From an uncultured Lachnospiraceae bacterium (GTDB lineage: Bacteria > Bacillota > Clostridia > Lachnospirales > Lachnospiraceae), in assembly GCA_905199445.1 (NCBI GenBank), contig CAJKGK010000029.1, positions 1-37,117 on the forward strand: a stretch of 37,117 bases of DNA. Direction: 5' to 3'. A program made the translations under genes and the position numbers. Under the pieces are notes generated by a model, which ran no database searches, had not been told where the DNA came from, and saw only the letters and a program-made list of their open reading frames with translations. Shown piece after piece: positions 29,389 to 36,469 of this stretch. Each line of letters starts with the position of its first letter. The first letter of the stretch is position 1.

Positions 29389-30612
29389 ATGATGAAAAAT
29401 ATTCTTGTCGGCCAGTCCGGAGGACCCACTGCTGTAATTAACGGAAGCCTTTACGGCGTAGTCAGTCAGGCATTAAAGTTTAAAGGCGCCGGTATTGATC
29501 ATGTATATGGCATGATTAACGGTATTGAAGGCTTTTTAAAAGACCGCTACATGGACATGGAAAGCGGACTTGACAATGCTCAGTTTGAAGCATTAAAAAC
29601 AACACCTGGTGCATATCTGGGTTCCTGCCGTTTTAAACTTCCTGAAGATTTAAACGACCCTGTATATGTACGGTTGTTTGAAAAATTTCATAAATTAAAT
29701 ATCGGCTATGTTTTTTATATTGGCGGAAATGATTCCATGGATACTGTAAGCAAACTGTCCCGATGCAGTGCAGCCCATAACAGTGATATCAAAATTATGG
29801 GTATTCCCAAAACCATTGATAATGACCTTGTATGTACCGACCACACCCCTGGTTTTGGCAGTGCCGCACGTTTCGTTGCCACCTCTGTCCGCGAAATCGG
29901 TATTGATGCCTCGATCTATGATACACATTCTGTCACCATCGTGGAAATTATGGGCCGCCACGCCGGATGGCTTACCGGTGCAGCCGCCCTGGCCAGAACG
30001 CATCAGCTGGATAATCCGGTACTCATTTATCTGCCCGAAGTGCCTTTTGACCAGGAACAGTTTATCCGTAAAGTTTCAGAAGCACTCCAAACAAAAAATA
30101 ATCTGGTTGTATGTGTGTCCGAAGGAATCAGTGACAAGGAAGGTAAATTTATCTGTGAATATGCCAAAGCTGCAGGTGTGGACAACTTTGGTCACAAAAT
30201 GCTGACTGGCTGTGGAAAATATTTGGAAAATCTGATCCGAGCCCGACTGGGGATCAAGGTCAGATCCATAGAATTAAATGTCAGCCAGCGCTGCTCTTCT
30301 GTTCGTCAGTCAGCCACCGACCTGAATGAAGCGATTGAAGCCGGTCGTTTTTCCGTTACCAGCGCCATGAATGGTGAAACAGGGAAAATGACGGCTTTCG
30401 TAAGAACAGGAGATGCCCCGTATACAATAACCTATACTCTGGTGGATGTAAATGAAGTCTGCAATAAAGAAAAAAAGGTTCCCACTCAGTGGATCACCTG
30501 CGAAGGCGCCGATGTTTCTTCTGATTTTATCCGTTATGTCCGTCCCCTGATCCAGGGAAAAGTTGAACTGCCCGAAGAAAACGGTCTGCCCGTATTTGCC
30601 TACCGAAAATAG
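29389..30612 (+). CDS. pfp: 6-phosphofructokinase, diphosphate-dependent type
   Basis: This enzyme phosphorylates fructose 6-phosphate to the 1,6-bisphosphate in glycolysis, reversibly when PPi is the donor. The 407-residue protein has ILVGQSGGPTAVINGSLYG, YIGGNDSMDT, PKTIDNDL, GFGSAARF and EIMGRHAGWLTG. By family knowledge ATP enzymes have Gly at positions equivalent to E. coli 104 and 124, while PPi enzymes have Asp and Lys. Here Asp115 (GGND) and Lys141 (PKTIDND) are the PPi-type residues. TAGGAG precedes the ATG. It is a single gene, bounded by terminators on both sides. Confidence 0.93.
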   Translation: MMKNILVGQSGGPTAVINGSLYGVVSQALKFKGAGIDHVYGMINGIEGFLKDRYMDMESGLDNAQFEALKTTPGAYLGSCRFKLPEDLNDPVYVRLFEKFHKLNIGYVFYIGGNDSMDTVSKLSRCSAAHNSDIKIMGIPKTIDNDLVCTDHTPGFGSAARFVATSVREIGIDASIYDTHSVTIVEIMGRHAGWLTGAAALARTHQLDNPVLIYLPEVPFDQEQFIRKVSEALQTKNNLVVCVSEGISDKEGKFICEYAKAAGVDNFGHKMLTGCGKYLENLIRARLGIKVRSIELNVSQRCSSVRQSATDLNEAIEAGRFSVTSAMNGETGKMTAFVRTGDAPYTITYTLVDVNEVCNKEKKVPTQWITCEGADVSSDFIRYVRPLIQGKVELPEENGLPVFAYRK

Positions 30613-30651
30613 CTTATTTAGTATCAATAAACCCATTCATTCTATATAAAT

Positions 30652-30694
30652 AAAAGCATATCAGTGGTTTGAATAAAACCTTTGATATGCTTTT
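30652..30694. terminator. Bidirectional terminator between convergent pfp and rsfS
   Basis: AAAAGCATATCA (30652-30663) pairs perfectly with TGATATGCTTTT (30683-30694), with an inner GGTTT/AAACC stem. It separates the plus-strand pfp from the minus-strand block. Confidence 0.85.
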
Positions 30695-30706
30695 AAAATT
30701 CAATGA

Positions 30707-31069
30707 TCAATCTTTTTTTAATGTATCTGCGTCTACAATTCTGCCGTCTCGCCATATTCTTTCCAGATCATAAAACAAGCGGTCTTCCTCTGAAAAGATA
30801 TGGACAATAATGTCCCTGTAGTCCATTAAAATCCAATTGGCGCCATTGTAACCTTCCACCTGCTTTGATTCATAGCCGGCTTTCCCAAGCATTTCAGATA
30901 CATTGTCCGACATAGCCTGGACCTGGTTTTTATTGCTTCCGCTGGCAATAATAAAATAATCAGCAATAACAGAAATCCCCTGGATATCAATAACCTTTAC
31001 ATCGATTGCCTTCTTATCTTCCAGCGCGTCAATGGCCAGACAAGCCATTTTCTTAGAGTCATTATTCAT
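30707..31069 (-). CDS. rsfS: Ribosome silencing factor RsfS (YbeB/Iojap)
   Basis: RsfS binds L14 and blocks subunit joining in starvation. The 120-residue product carries the family core ALEDKKAIDVKVIDIQGIS, IADYFIIASGSNKNQVQAMS, EGYNGANWILMDYRDIIVHIF and RLFYDLERIW. An AAAGGAG site lies in the end of yqeK, and its ATG shares a base with the yqeK stop (TAATG), so it is coupled. It is the last gene of the obgE-yhbY-nadD-yqeK-rsfS run, the conserved Firmicute order. Confidence 0.97.
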   Translation of the reverse strand: MNNDSKKMACLAIDALEDKKAIDVKVIDIQGISVIADYFIIASGSNKNQVQAMSDNVSEMLGKAGYESKQVEGYNGANWILMDYRDIIVHIFSEEDRLFYDLERIWRDGRIVDADTLKKD

Positions 31070-31668
31070 TAAGAAAGTTCTCCTTTCACCAGTCTTTCAT
31101 AATATTCACATGTTTCCTGAGTGGCAGGGTCGATTACATTCCCCTGTTTTTTTAAATAATCCAGCGTCTGGCTGGCAGTTATATACACAGCACGGTCAAG
31201 ATCTTCAAAACTGATCCGCCTTAGATCATCCAGATGCGGAGCCCGATCCCGGGCCGGTTCAATATAATCCGCAACAAATACAATTTTTTCCAGAAGAGAC
31301 ATTGCCGGCCGCCCTGTTGTATGATAAAAAACAGCATTAAAAATATCTGTATCCTTAACATTGTACTTTTCACGAGCCAGGTATGCACCAGCCGGCCCGT
31401 GAAGCAAAAATGGCTGCGCCAGCTGTGCAGCACTGATTGTCATCTTATGCTCCCTGCATATTTTCAGCAGTTTCTCAGGCGCCATGTGCTTGGCACAATC
31501 GTGAAGCAGTCCGGCCAATCCGGCCTTTGTCTGATCAGCTCCATATTTCATAGCCAGGCAGACGCTTGTATATTCAACGCCAAGTGTATGAAGAAATCTT
31601 GTTCCGGTCTGCTTTTCCTTCAGGTGTTCCTGGATATCCATAATTTGATTTGCAGTCTTTGAATTCAT
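31069..31668 (-). CDS. yqeK: HD-domain Ap4A hydrolase YqeK
   Basis: YqeK cleaves diadenosine tetraphosphate symmetrically. The HD-domain metal motifs are visible: FLHTLGVEYTSVCLA (first His), LAGLLHDCAKHM (HD), FLLHGPAGAYLA and FYHTTGRPAMSLLEKIVFVAD. The family-specific end of the domain is ADYIEPARDR. The ATG at 31668 (199 residues) has GGAG 8 bases upstream; in-frame starts at 31674 and 31677 are too close to it. It sits between nadD and rsfS as in Bacillus. Confidence 0.94.
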   Translation of the reverse strand: MNSKTANQIMDIQEHLKEKQTGTRFLHTLGVEYTSVCLAMKYGADQTKAGLAGLLHDCAKHMAPEKLLKICREHKMTISAAQLAQPFLLHGPAGAYLAREKYNVKDTDIFNAVFYHTTGRPAMSLLEKIVFVADYIEPARDRAPHLDDLRRISFEDLDRAVYITASQTLDYLKKQGNVIDPATQETCEYYERLVKGELS

Positions 31669-31685
31669 GTCCATCACTCCATTTC

Positions 31686-32312
31686 TCAGGTGTTTCCAGA
31701 TGCAGGCACAGACTGATATAATCCATGGTTTTGGATATATGCAGCCACTGTCTGAGGAACCAAATGCGCGATAGATGCACCGCTTTTGGCCAAATTTCGA
31801 ATCTCATGGGACGAAATATTCATCTGAGGCAGCGATAAAAGGGAAATACGCCCTCCATATTTTTGTCTGAGATATCTGGCCTGGCGATCCAGGGCACAAA
31901 GATCTGTATCATCCCTCACAGCAGCTAAAATATGCGCCAAACGAAGAATACGATCCGGACGCACCCAAGTCTCAATACTATTTACCGAATCCGCACCCAT
32001 AATAAAATACAGCATCGCATCTTCAAAAACCTTATGAAGATACTCCAGTGTTTCAAATGTATAAGAAAGCCCATTTTTTTGAATTTCATACGCACTGATC
32101 TCAAAATAAGGGGTGTTCCCCACAGCCGCCTGCAGCATATTCAAACGGTCTGTATCATTTAAAATCTGCATATCCTGTTTATGAGGCGGTCGACCGGCCG
32201 GCATAAAAATCACCTTATCCAGCTTATATTCAAAATAACTTTGTCTGGCCAGCATTAAATGGCCGTTATGCACAGGGTTAAAGGTACCGCCCATAATACC
32301 AATTTTATGCAT
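31686..32312 (-). CDS. nadD: Nicotinate-nucleotide adenylyltransferase
   Basis: NadD makes deamido-NAD from nicotinate mononucleotide and ATP. The 208-residue protein has the nucleotidyltransferase motifs IGIMGGTFNPVHNGHL, MPAGRPPHK, the MGADSVNSIETW loop and NISSHEIRNL near the C-terminus. The ATG at 32312 is preferred (AAAGG 7 bases before it); an ATG five codons upstream has a poorer site. yqeK follows after 17 bases. Standard for the family. Confidence 0.96.
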   Translation of the reverse strand: MHKIGIMGGTFNPVHNGHLMLARQSYFEYKLDKVIFMPAGRPPHKQDMQILNDTDRLNMLQAAVGNTPYFEISAYEIQKNGLSYTFETLEYLHKVFEDAMLYFIMGADSVNSIETWVRPDRILRLAHILAAVRDDTDLCALDRQARYLRQKYGGRISLLSLPQMNISSHEIRNLAKSGASIAHLVPQTVAAYIQNHGLYQSVPASGNT

Positions 32313-32338
32313 GATCCTGCCTTTCATAAATCCTAAAA

Positions 32339-32641
32339 TTATTTTTCCGGAAGAATAATTTTTTTCTTATTATCCTTTCCCTCACGGTACAAAACAATTT
32401 TCTTTCCAATCACCTGTACAACTTCTGAATGTGTACGTTCTGACAGATATCGCGCAATCTCCCTGGGATCATCTGTGCAGTTTTGCAGAACCGAAATCTT
32501 TATCAGTTCTCTGGCACAAAGAACTTCTTCGATGGCTTTTGTAAATTCTGGTGTCAGAGAAGACTTGCCAATCTGGAAAATAGGATCCAGATTCATGGCC
32601 AAGCTTTTTAAATAAGCGCGCTGCTTACTGTTTTTGATCAT
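32339..32641 (-). CDS. yhbY: YhbY family CRM-domain RNA-binding protein
   Basis: This small (100-residue) CRM-domain protein associates with pre-50S ribosomal particles. RAYLKSLAMNLDPIFQIGKS, the GK-x-x-x-T-type loop, ELIKISVLQNC and IARYLSERTHSEVVQVIGKK are family features, and LVLYREG-like IVLYREGKD closes the domain. GGAGG lies 7 bases before the ATG. It is 15 bases from obgE and 26 bases from nadD in one operon. Confidence 0.95.
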   Translation of the reverse strand: MIKNSKQRAYLKSLAMNLDPIFQIGKSSLTPEFTKAIEEVLCARELIKISVLQNCTDDPREIARYLSERTHSEVVQVIGKKIVLYREGKDNKKKIILPEK

Positions 32642-32656
32642 AATTTTTCCTCCGTA

Positions 32657-33940
32657 TTATTTATAATAGTCAAACTGAAGGTCATATAGGCGCACGGTAT
32701 CACCTTCCTGTATGCCAAGGGCTTCCAGTTCATCCAAAATTCCGTTCTCCTTAAGGAATTTTTGGAAAAAGTCAAAGCCCTTTTCAGATTCCAGATTCGT
32801 GTAACCTAGCATCCGCAAAATTCTGGGACCTTCCACCACAAAAATACCGTCCTCGTCTTTTTCCACAGTAAATGGTTCATCAAAAGTCACATTTTCAGGG
32901 AAATATTCTCGTTCAAATACTGTCGGCTCTTCATTAATTTGTTCCAGCATCTCCCTTACATAATACAAAAGCGGCTTTAATCCCTGTCCGCTTACTGCAG
33001 AAATAGGGAACACCTTAATGCCCTCAGGCTCAAATTCTTCCTTCAGCAATGTGATGGCATCATCATTTTCACCGTCAAAAAGTGCATCAATCTTATTGGC
33101 CGCAATCACCTGGGGACGTTTGGCCAGTGCCTCATTATAAGCCACCAGTTCTCTGTTGATCGCATGAATATCCTCAATAGGATCCCGGCCTTCAGTACCG
33201 GCCGCATCCACAATATGAATAATCACCTTGGTCCGTTCAATATGTCTCAAAAATTCATGTCCCAAGCCAACACCTTCGGAAGCACCCTCGATAATTCCGG
33301 GAATATCAGCAATAACAAAGCCTTTGCCGCCATCTAAATCCACAACCCCAAGATTAGGATTCAGTGTGGTAAAATGATAATTGGCAATTTTAGGCCTGGC
33401 ATTAGTTACGCGGGACAGAAAAGTCGATTTTCCCACATTAGGGAATCCCACAAGCCCCACATCGGCGATCACCTTAAGCTCCAGTGTAACATTCAGTTCC
33501 ATGGCTTTCTGTCCTGGCTGAGCATATTTAGGTGCCTGCATGGTTGCTGTGGCATAATGCTGATTCCCTTTACCGCCTCTGCCGCCTTTTAAAATCACTT
33601 CCCGGTCATTACCATGGGACATATCTGCGATAACAAGGCCACTTTCTGTATCTCTGATCACAGTTCCTTCAGGAACTTTGATAATCATATCCTCACCGTC
33701 ACTGCCATGGCATCGACGTTTCCCTCCCGATTCGCCGTCACCGGCACAATACTTGCGGATATGGCGAAAATCCATTAATGTATTCATGCCCTTATCCACA
33801 ACAAAGATCACATCACCGCCCTTACCGCCGTCACCGCCATCCGGTCCACCGGCCGGAACAAACAGTTCCCGACGAAAGCTGACATGACCGTCACCGCCTT
33901 TGCCAGAGCGGATATATATTTTAGCTTTATCGACAAACAT
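32657..33940 (-). CDS. obgE: GTPase ObgE/CgtA
   Basis: Obg is an essential GTPase in 50S assembly and stress responses. The 427-residue protein has the glycine-rich Obg fold (FVPAGGPDGGDGGKGGDV), the G domain with GLVGFPNVGKST (G1, about residues 163-174), DIPGII (G3) and NKID (G4). The C-terminal OCT domain (RILRMLGYTNLESEKGFDFF) is typical of Gram-positive Obg. The ATG at 33940 is chosen: GAGG lies 8 bases upstream, and the GTG nine bases earlier overlaps that site. A terminator separates it from rpmA, so its level is probably set by read-through. Confidence 0.98.
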   Translation of the reverse strand: MFVDKAKIYIRSGKGGDGHVSFRRELFVPAGGPDGGDGGKGGDVIFVVDKGMNTLMDFRHIRKYCAGDGESGGKRRCHGSDGEDMIIKVPEGTVIRDTESGLVIADMSHGNDREVILKGGRGGKGNQHYATATMQAPKYAQPGQKAMELNVTLELKVIADVGLVGFPNVGKSTFLSRVTNARPKIANYHFTTLNPNLGVVDLDGGKGFVIADIPGIIEGASEGVGLGHEFLRHIERTKVIIHIVDAAGTEGRDPIEDIHAINRELVAYNEALAKRPQVIAANKIDALFDGENDDAITLLKEEFEPEGIKVFPISAVSGQGLKPLLYYVREMLEQINEEPTVFEREYFPENVTFDEPFTVEKDEDGIFVVEGPRILRMLGYTNLESEKGFDFFQKFLKENGILDELEALGIQEGDTVRLYDLQFDYYK

Positions 33941-33958
33941 CTGTTTCACCTCTGTTTC

Positions 33959-33998
33959 AAAAAAAACGACTTCAAACTATTACATCTGAAGTCGTTTT
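33959..33998 (-). terminator. Intrinsic terminator between rpmA and obgE (minus strand)
   Basis: On the minus strand AAAACGACTTCA (33998-33987) pairs perfectly with TGAAGTCGTTTT (33974-33963), followed by more T. It starts 9 bases after the rpmA stop and ends about 20 bases before the obgE start. Confidence 0.85.
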
Positions 33999-34006
33999 GA
34001 TCATTC

Positions 34007-34297
34007 TTATTCGTTCACAGCTACAGGGTAGATAGAAACCTGTTTCTTATCTCTACCTTTTCTTTCGAATCTAACAACACCATCTACTAATGCAAATAAT
34101 GTATCATCGCCACCGCGTCCTACATTAACACCTGGATGGATCTTTGTTCCGCGCTGTCTGTAAAGGATGTTACCAGCTTTTACAAACTGACCGTCTGCTC
34201 TTTTAGCACCAAGTCTTTTAGATTCGGAATCTCTGCCGTTCTTTGTAGAACCAACACCTTTTTTATGAGCGAAAATCTGAAGGTTCATTTTTAACAT
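34007..34297 (-). CDS. rpmA: 50S ribosomal protein L27 with cleavable N-terminal extension
   Basis: L27 reaches into the peptidyl-transferase centre. The 96-residue product begins MLKMNLQIFAHKKGVGSTKN: the first nine residues are the Firmicute-type extension removed by the protease Prp after the Phe, exposing AHKKG. GRDSESKRLGAKRADGQFV, GNILYRQRGTKIHPG and VGRGGDDTLFALVDG are the conserved core. AGGAGG precedes the ATG. The gene for Prp is immediately upstream. Confidence 0.98.
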   Translation of the reverse strand: MLKMNLQIFAHKKGVGSTKNGRDSESKRLGAKRADGQFVKAGNILYRQRGTKIHPGVNVGRGGDDTLFALVDGVVRFERKGRDKKQVSIYPVAVNE

Positions 34298-34300
34298 CGT

Positions 34301-34621
34301 CTACACCTCCTTGAATATAAGTCGAATATATTCATTACCGTAATCTTTTTCGATATCTTGTAAACCAAGAATCATGGAATCCATCAACAGCACCGATGCC
34401 TTCGACAAGGGTTGGGTAAATCTGCACTCAATAAAGCCATCTTTCTGTTTCACATGAAAACGATCATGCGTAAAAGCTTCTATGGAGTTCATCGTATTCA
34501 CCGTAAGTACCGAAACAGCTGCACAGATAATATCATATCCCTCTTCAGCATATCCGGCATGTCCCTGGGATCTAAAACCAGCATAGCCACTTGAATTCCG
34601 ATAAACTGTTATCTTAATCAT
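34301..34621 (-). CDS. prp: Ribosomal-processing cysteine protease Prp
   Basis: Prp (YsxB) removes the N-terminal extension of L27 and is essential where that extension exists. The 106-residue protein has the catalytic pair His21 in SQGHAGYAEEGYD and Cys33 in DIICAAVSVL. The C-terminal half (ASVLLMDSMILGLQDIEKDY) is typical. It lies between rplU and rpmA, with 20 and 3 base gaps. Its own ribosome binding site is weak, so expression probably depends on translation of rplU. Confidence 0.96.
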   Translation of the reverse strand: MIKITVYRNSSGYAGFRSQGHAGYAEEGYDIICAAVSVLTVNTMNSIEAFTHDRFHVKQKDGFIECRFTQPLSKASVLLMDSMILGLQDIEKDYGNEYIRLIFKEV

Positions 34622-34641
34622 GTTAAGACACCAGGCTACAA

Positions 34642-34950
34642 TTAAGCATTGATTTTTTCAATCTTAACTTTTGTATAAGCCTGTCTGTGACCGTTCTTTT
34701 TGTGATAACCAGTTTTTCTCTTATATTTGTAAACGATAACTTTTTTACCTTTAACATCGCCCACTACAGTTGCAGCTACGCTGGCACCTTCAACTGTCGG
34801 GTTACCGACTTTAACATCGTCACCACTTACAACAAGGACCTGATCGAATACAACGGATTCTCCGGCTTCAACACCGAGCTTTTCAACTTTAATGACATCG
34901 CCTTCGGCTACTTTGTACTGTTTACCACCTGTTGCAATAATTGCGTACAT
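34642..34950 (-). CDS. rplU: 50S ribosomal protein L21
   Basis: L21 is a primary 23S rRNA-binding protein. The 102 residues MYAIIATGGKQYKVAEGD...VIVYKYKRKTGYHKKNGHRQ are canonical. AGGAGG lies 6 bases before the ATG. A structured leader of about 85 bases and a consensus promoter precede it, so rplU-prp-rpmA form a transcription unit, ended by the terminator at 33959-33998. Confidence 0.98.
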   Translation of the reverse strand: MYAIIATGGKQYKVAEGDVIKVEKLGVEAGESVVFDQVLVVSGDDVKVGNPTVEGASVAATVVGDVKGKKVIVYKYKRKTGYHKKNGHRQAYTKVKIEKINA

Positions 34951-35036
34951 ATGGCACCTCCTATGATCATTACTCGCTAGTTACGGTGGACCGGCCACTT
35001 CTGACCTTCTCTTAAAACCTCACTATGCGGCACACA
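34951..35036 (-). ncRNA. 5' leader of rplU, candidate L21 autoregulatory leader
   Basis: About 85 bases lie between the predicted transcription start and the rplU ATG. The minus-strand RNA contains GTGCCGCAT, a GTGGCCGGTCCAC hairpin and the AGGAGG site. Many Firmicutes have an 'L21 leader' motif at this position that is thought to bind L21; I did not match the covariance model, so identity is inferred from position. Confidence 0.5.
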
Positions 35037-35041
35037 ATTGC

Positions 35042-35070
35042 ATAATATCAGTTTATATATCATTTGTCAA
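35042..35070 (-). promoter_or_regulatory. Sigma-A promoter of rplU-prp-rpmA
   Basis: On the minus strand TTGACA (35070-35065) and TATTAT (35047-35042) are separated by 17 bases. The gap between rplU and the next minus-strand gene is 316 bases; it holds this promoter, the leader and, further on, a terminator. Bases 35071-35177 show nothing else I can identify. Confidence 0.78.
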
Positions 35071-35177
35071 TAGGATATTTCTATTTTTTCCTTAAATCAG
35101 GTAAAAAAAGCAGGCTTCCTATTATCATTCCGCCATATTATACCTCAAATATCCCCCCAGATTCTTGGCAGAAAATC

Positions 35178-35217
35178 CAAAAATCAGGGCAGTACAGCCT
35201 TTGGCTGTACTGCCCTG
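35178..35217 (-). terminator. Strong terminator after the cytidylate-kinase-like gene
   Basis: CAGGGCAGTACAGCC (35185-35199) and GGCTGTACTGCCCTG (35203-35217) are perfect 15-bp complements with a 3-base loop. On the minus strand the stem is followed by ATTTTTGG, giving a U-tract. It lies 50 bases past the stop of the gene at 35267 and insulates the rplU promoter. Confidence 0.88.
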
Positions 35218-35266
35218 CACACCTATACGACAGGATCGCAATCTAGCAATGTGTGATTGTTCGCCT

Positions 35267-35893
35267 TTATTCTTCGGCTTTTTTGATTTCAAAATCAGGC
35301 CATTTTTGCTTGACAATATTAATAATCATCTGCACTGTACCATCTACACCAAGAAAACTGCTGTCAATGGATATGGTCTTACCGCTGACGCTGCCCCACT
35401 TGTGATCTGTATAATACTGATAATAGGACCGGCGCAGCTTATCCTGACGGGAAATTTCCTTTTTAGCTGCACCATCTGTCTCAATCAGATAGCGCTCTTT
35501 AACACGGATAATACGCTTTGGTAATGGTGCATAGATGAAAATATGCAGGCAATTTTCAAACTCCTCCAAAACATAATCTGAACACCTGCCCACAATCACG
35601 CAGGATTCCTTCTGTGCCAGCTCTTTTATAATCGCTGACTGAGTCCAAAACAAGCGGTCATTGACTGTACCATAGTCTGTCCCAGTAGGAAGATATGCAC
35701 TGAAAAACGGATTTGATGCTTTTTCGTCCGCCTGATACAAAAGATCGGAATTAATACCGCTTTTTTTAGCAGCAAGGTCAATCAGATCCTTGTCGTAAAA
35801 ATTAATCCCCAGCGCATCGGCTACCTTCTTGCCGATCTCACGTCCACCGCTGCCAAACTCACGTCCAATAGTAATTACGATATTTTTACTCAT
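35267..35893 (-). CDS. Cytidylate kinase-like family protein
   Basis: This 208-residue P-loop kinase-like protein belongs to the cytidylate kinase-like family common in clostridia; its substrate is unknown. It begins IVITIGREFGSGGREIGKKV, where the nucleotide loop has Arg in place of the invariant P-loop Lys. Then come FYDKDLIDLAAKKSG, SCVIVGRCSDYVL and an Arg-rich lid (PKRIIRVKERYL, DKLRRSYYQYYT). True Cmk differs in the loop and is usually elsewhere. AAGGGGG precedes the ATG; a TATAAT-rich stretch upstream may hold a promoter. It lies between PAP2 and rplU in the same orientation. Confidence 0.88.
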   Translation of the reverse strand: MSKNIVITIGREFGSGGREIGKKVADALGINFYDKDLIDLAAKKSGINSDLLYQADEKASNPFFSAYLPTGTDYGTVNDRLFWTQSAIIKELAQKESCVIVGRCSDYVLEEFENCLHIFIYAPLPKRIIRVKERYLIETDGAAKKEISRQDKLRRSYYQYYTDHKWGSVSGKTISIDSSFLGVDGTVQMIINIVKQKWPDFEIKKAEE

Positions 35894-35948
35894 ATAAAAA
35901 CCCCCTTATCTTCCTGATTTATTATATGAGTTATTATAACATATATTG

Positions 35949-36452
35949 TCAGAAAATTAAAGAATAAAATCCAATTAATCCAACAATTACTCCGATAATC
36001 ATACCGCCCACAACATCGGAAATAAAATGCATTCCAGAGAGAACCCGGGAAGCAGACACAATCACAGCCAAAATAACCATGATCACACCGAGAACCGTGT
36101 TCATGGACAGACAGGCCACCGCAATTACAAAGGCACTGGCCGCATGTCGGCTGGGGAAGCTTTGGCCCGGTTTTAACTTCTTATATGCAATTGGATGAAA
36201 ATCGTACACCTCATAAGGCCGCTTTTTATTAATAACTTTCCTCAAAATTGTCACAATCAAAAAGGCAATCAGGGGCACACCAGCAAAACGAAGTAAATAA
36301 ACCGGCGAAGCCAGCAAAGCTAAAATCAGAAGTATAATATAAATATTTGCCACAATTGTCGGAATCAGACGGCTGAGGACAAACATCAGGAAACTTTTTC
36401 CTCCTGGCTGTCTGAAAAATTCCGTGCATTTTTCATACTGTTCCTGTTTCAT
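35949..36452 (-). CDS. PAP2 superfamily membrane phosphatase
   Basis: This 167-residue integral membrane protein has the PAP2 signatures: KVINKKRP (motif 1), FPSRHAASA (motif 2, PSxH with the catalytic His) and SRVLSGMHFISDVVGG (motif 3, SRxxxxxHxxxD). Four to five hydrophobic helices surround them. Such enzymes dephosphorylate undecaprenyl-PP, phosphatidylglycerol-P or phosphatidate; the substrate here is open. The ATG at 36452 has AGGA 8 bases before it; a longer frame to 36497 runs into the rng coding region. It follows rng by 17 bases. Confidence 0.92.
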   Translation of the reverse strand: MKQEQYEKCTEFFRQPGGKSFLMFVLSRLIPTIVANIYIILLILALLASPVYLLRFAGVPLIAFLIVTILRKVINKKRPYEVYDFHPIAYKKLKPGQSFPSRHAASAFVIAVACLSMNTVLGVIMVILAVIVSASRVLSGMHFISDVVGGMIIGVIVGLIGFYSLIF

Positions 36453-36469
36453 AAAGTCATTCCTGCTTT

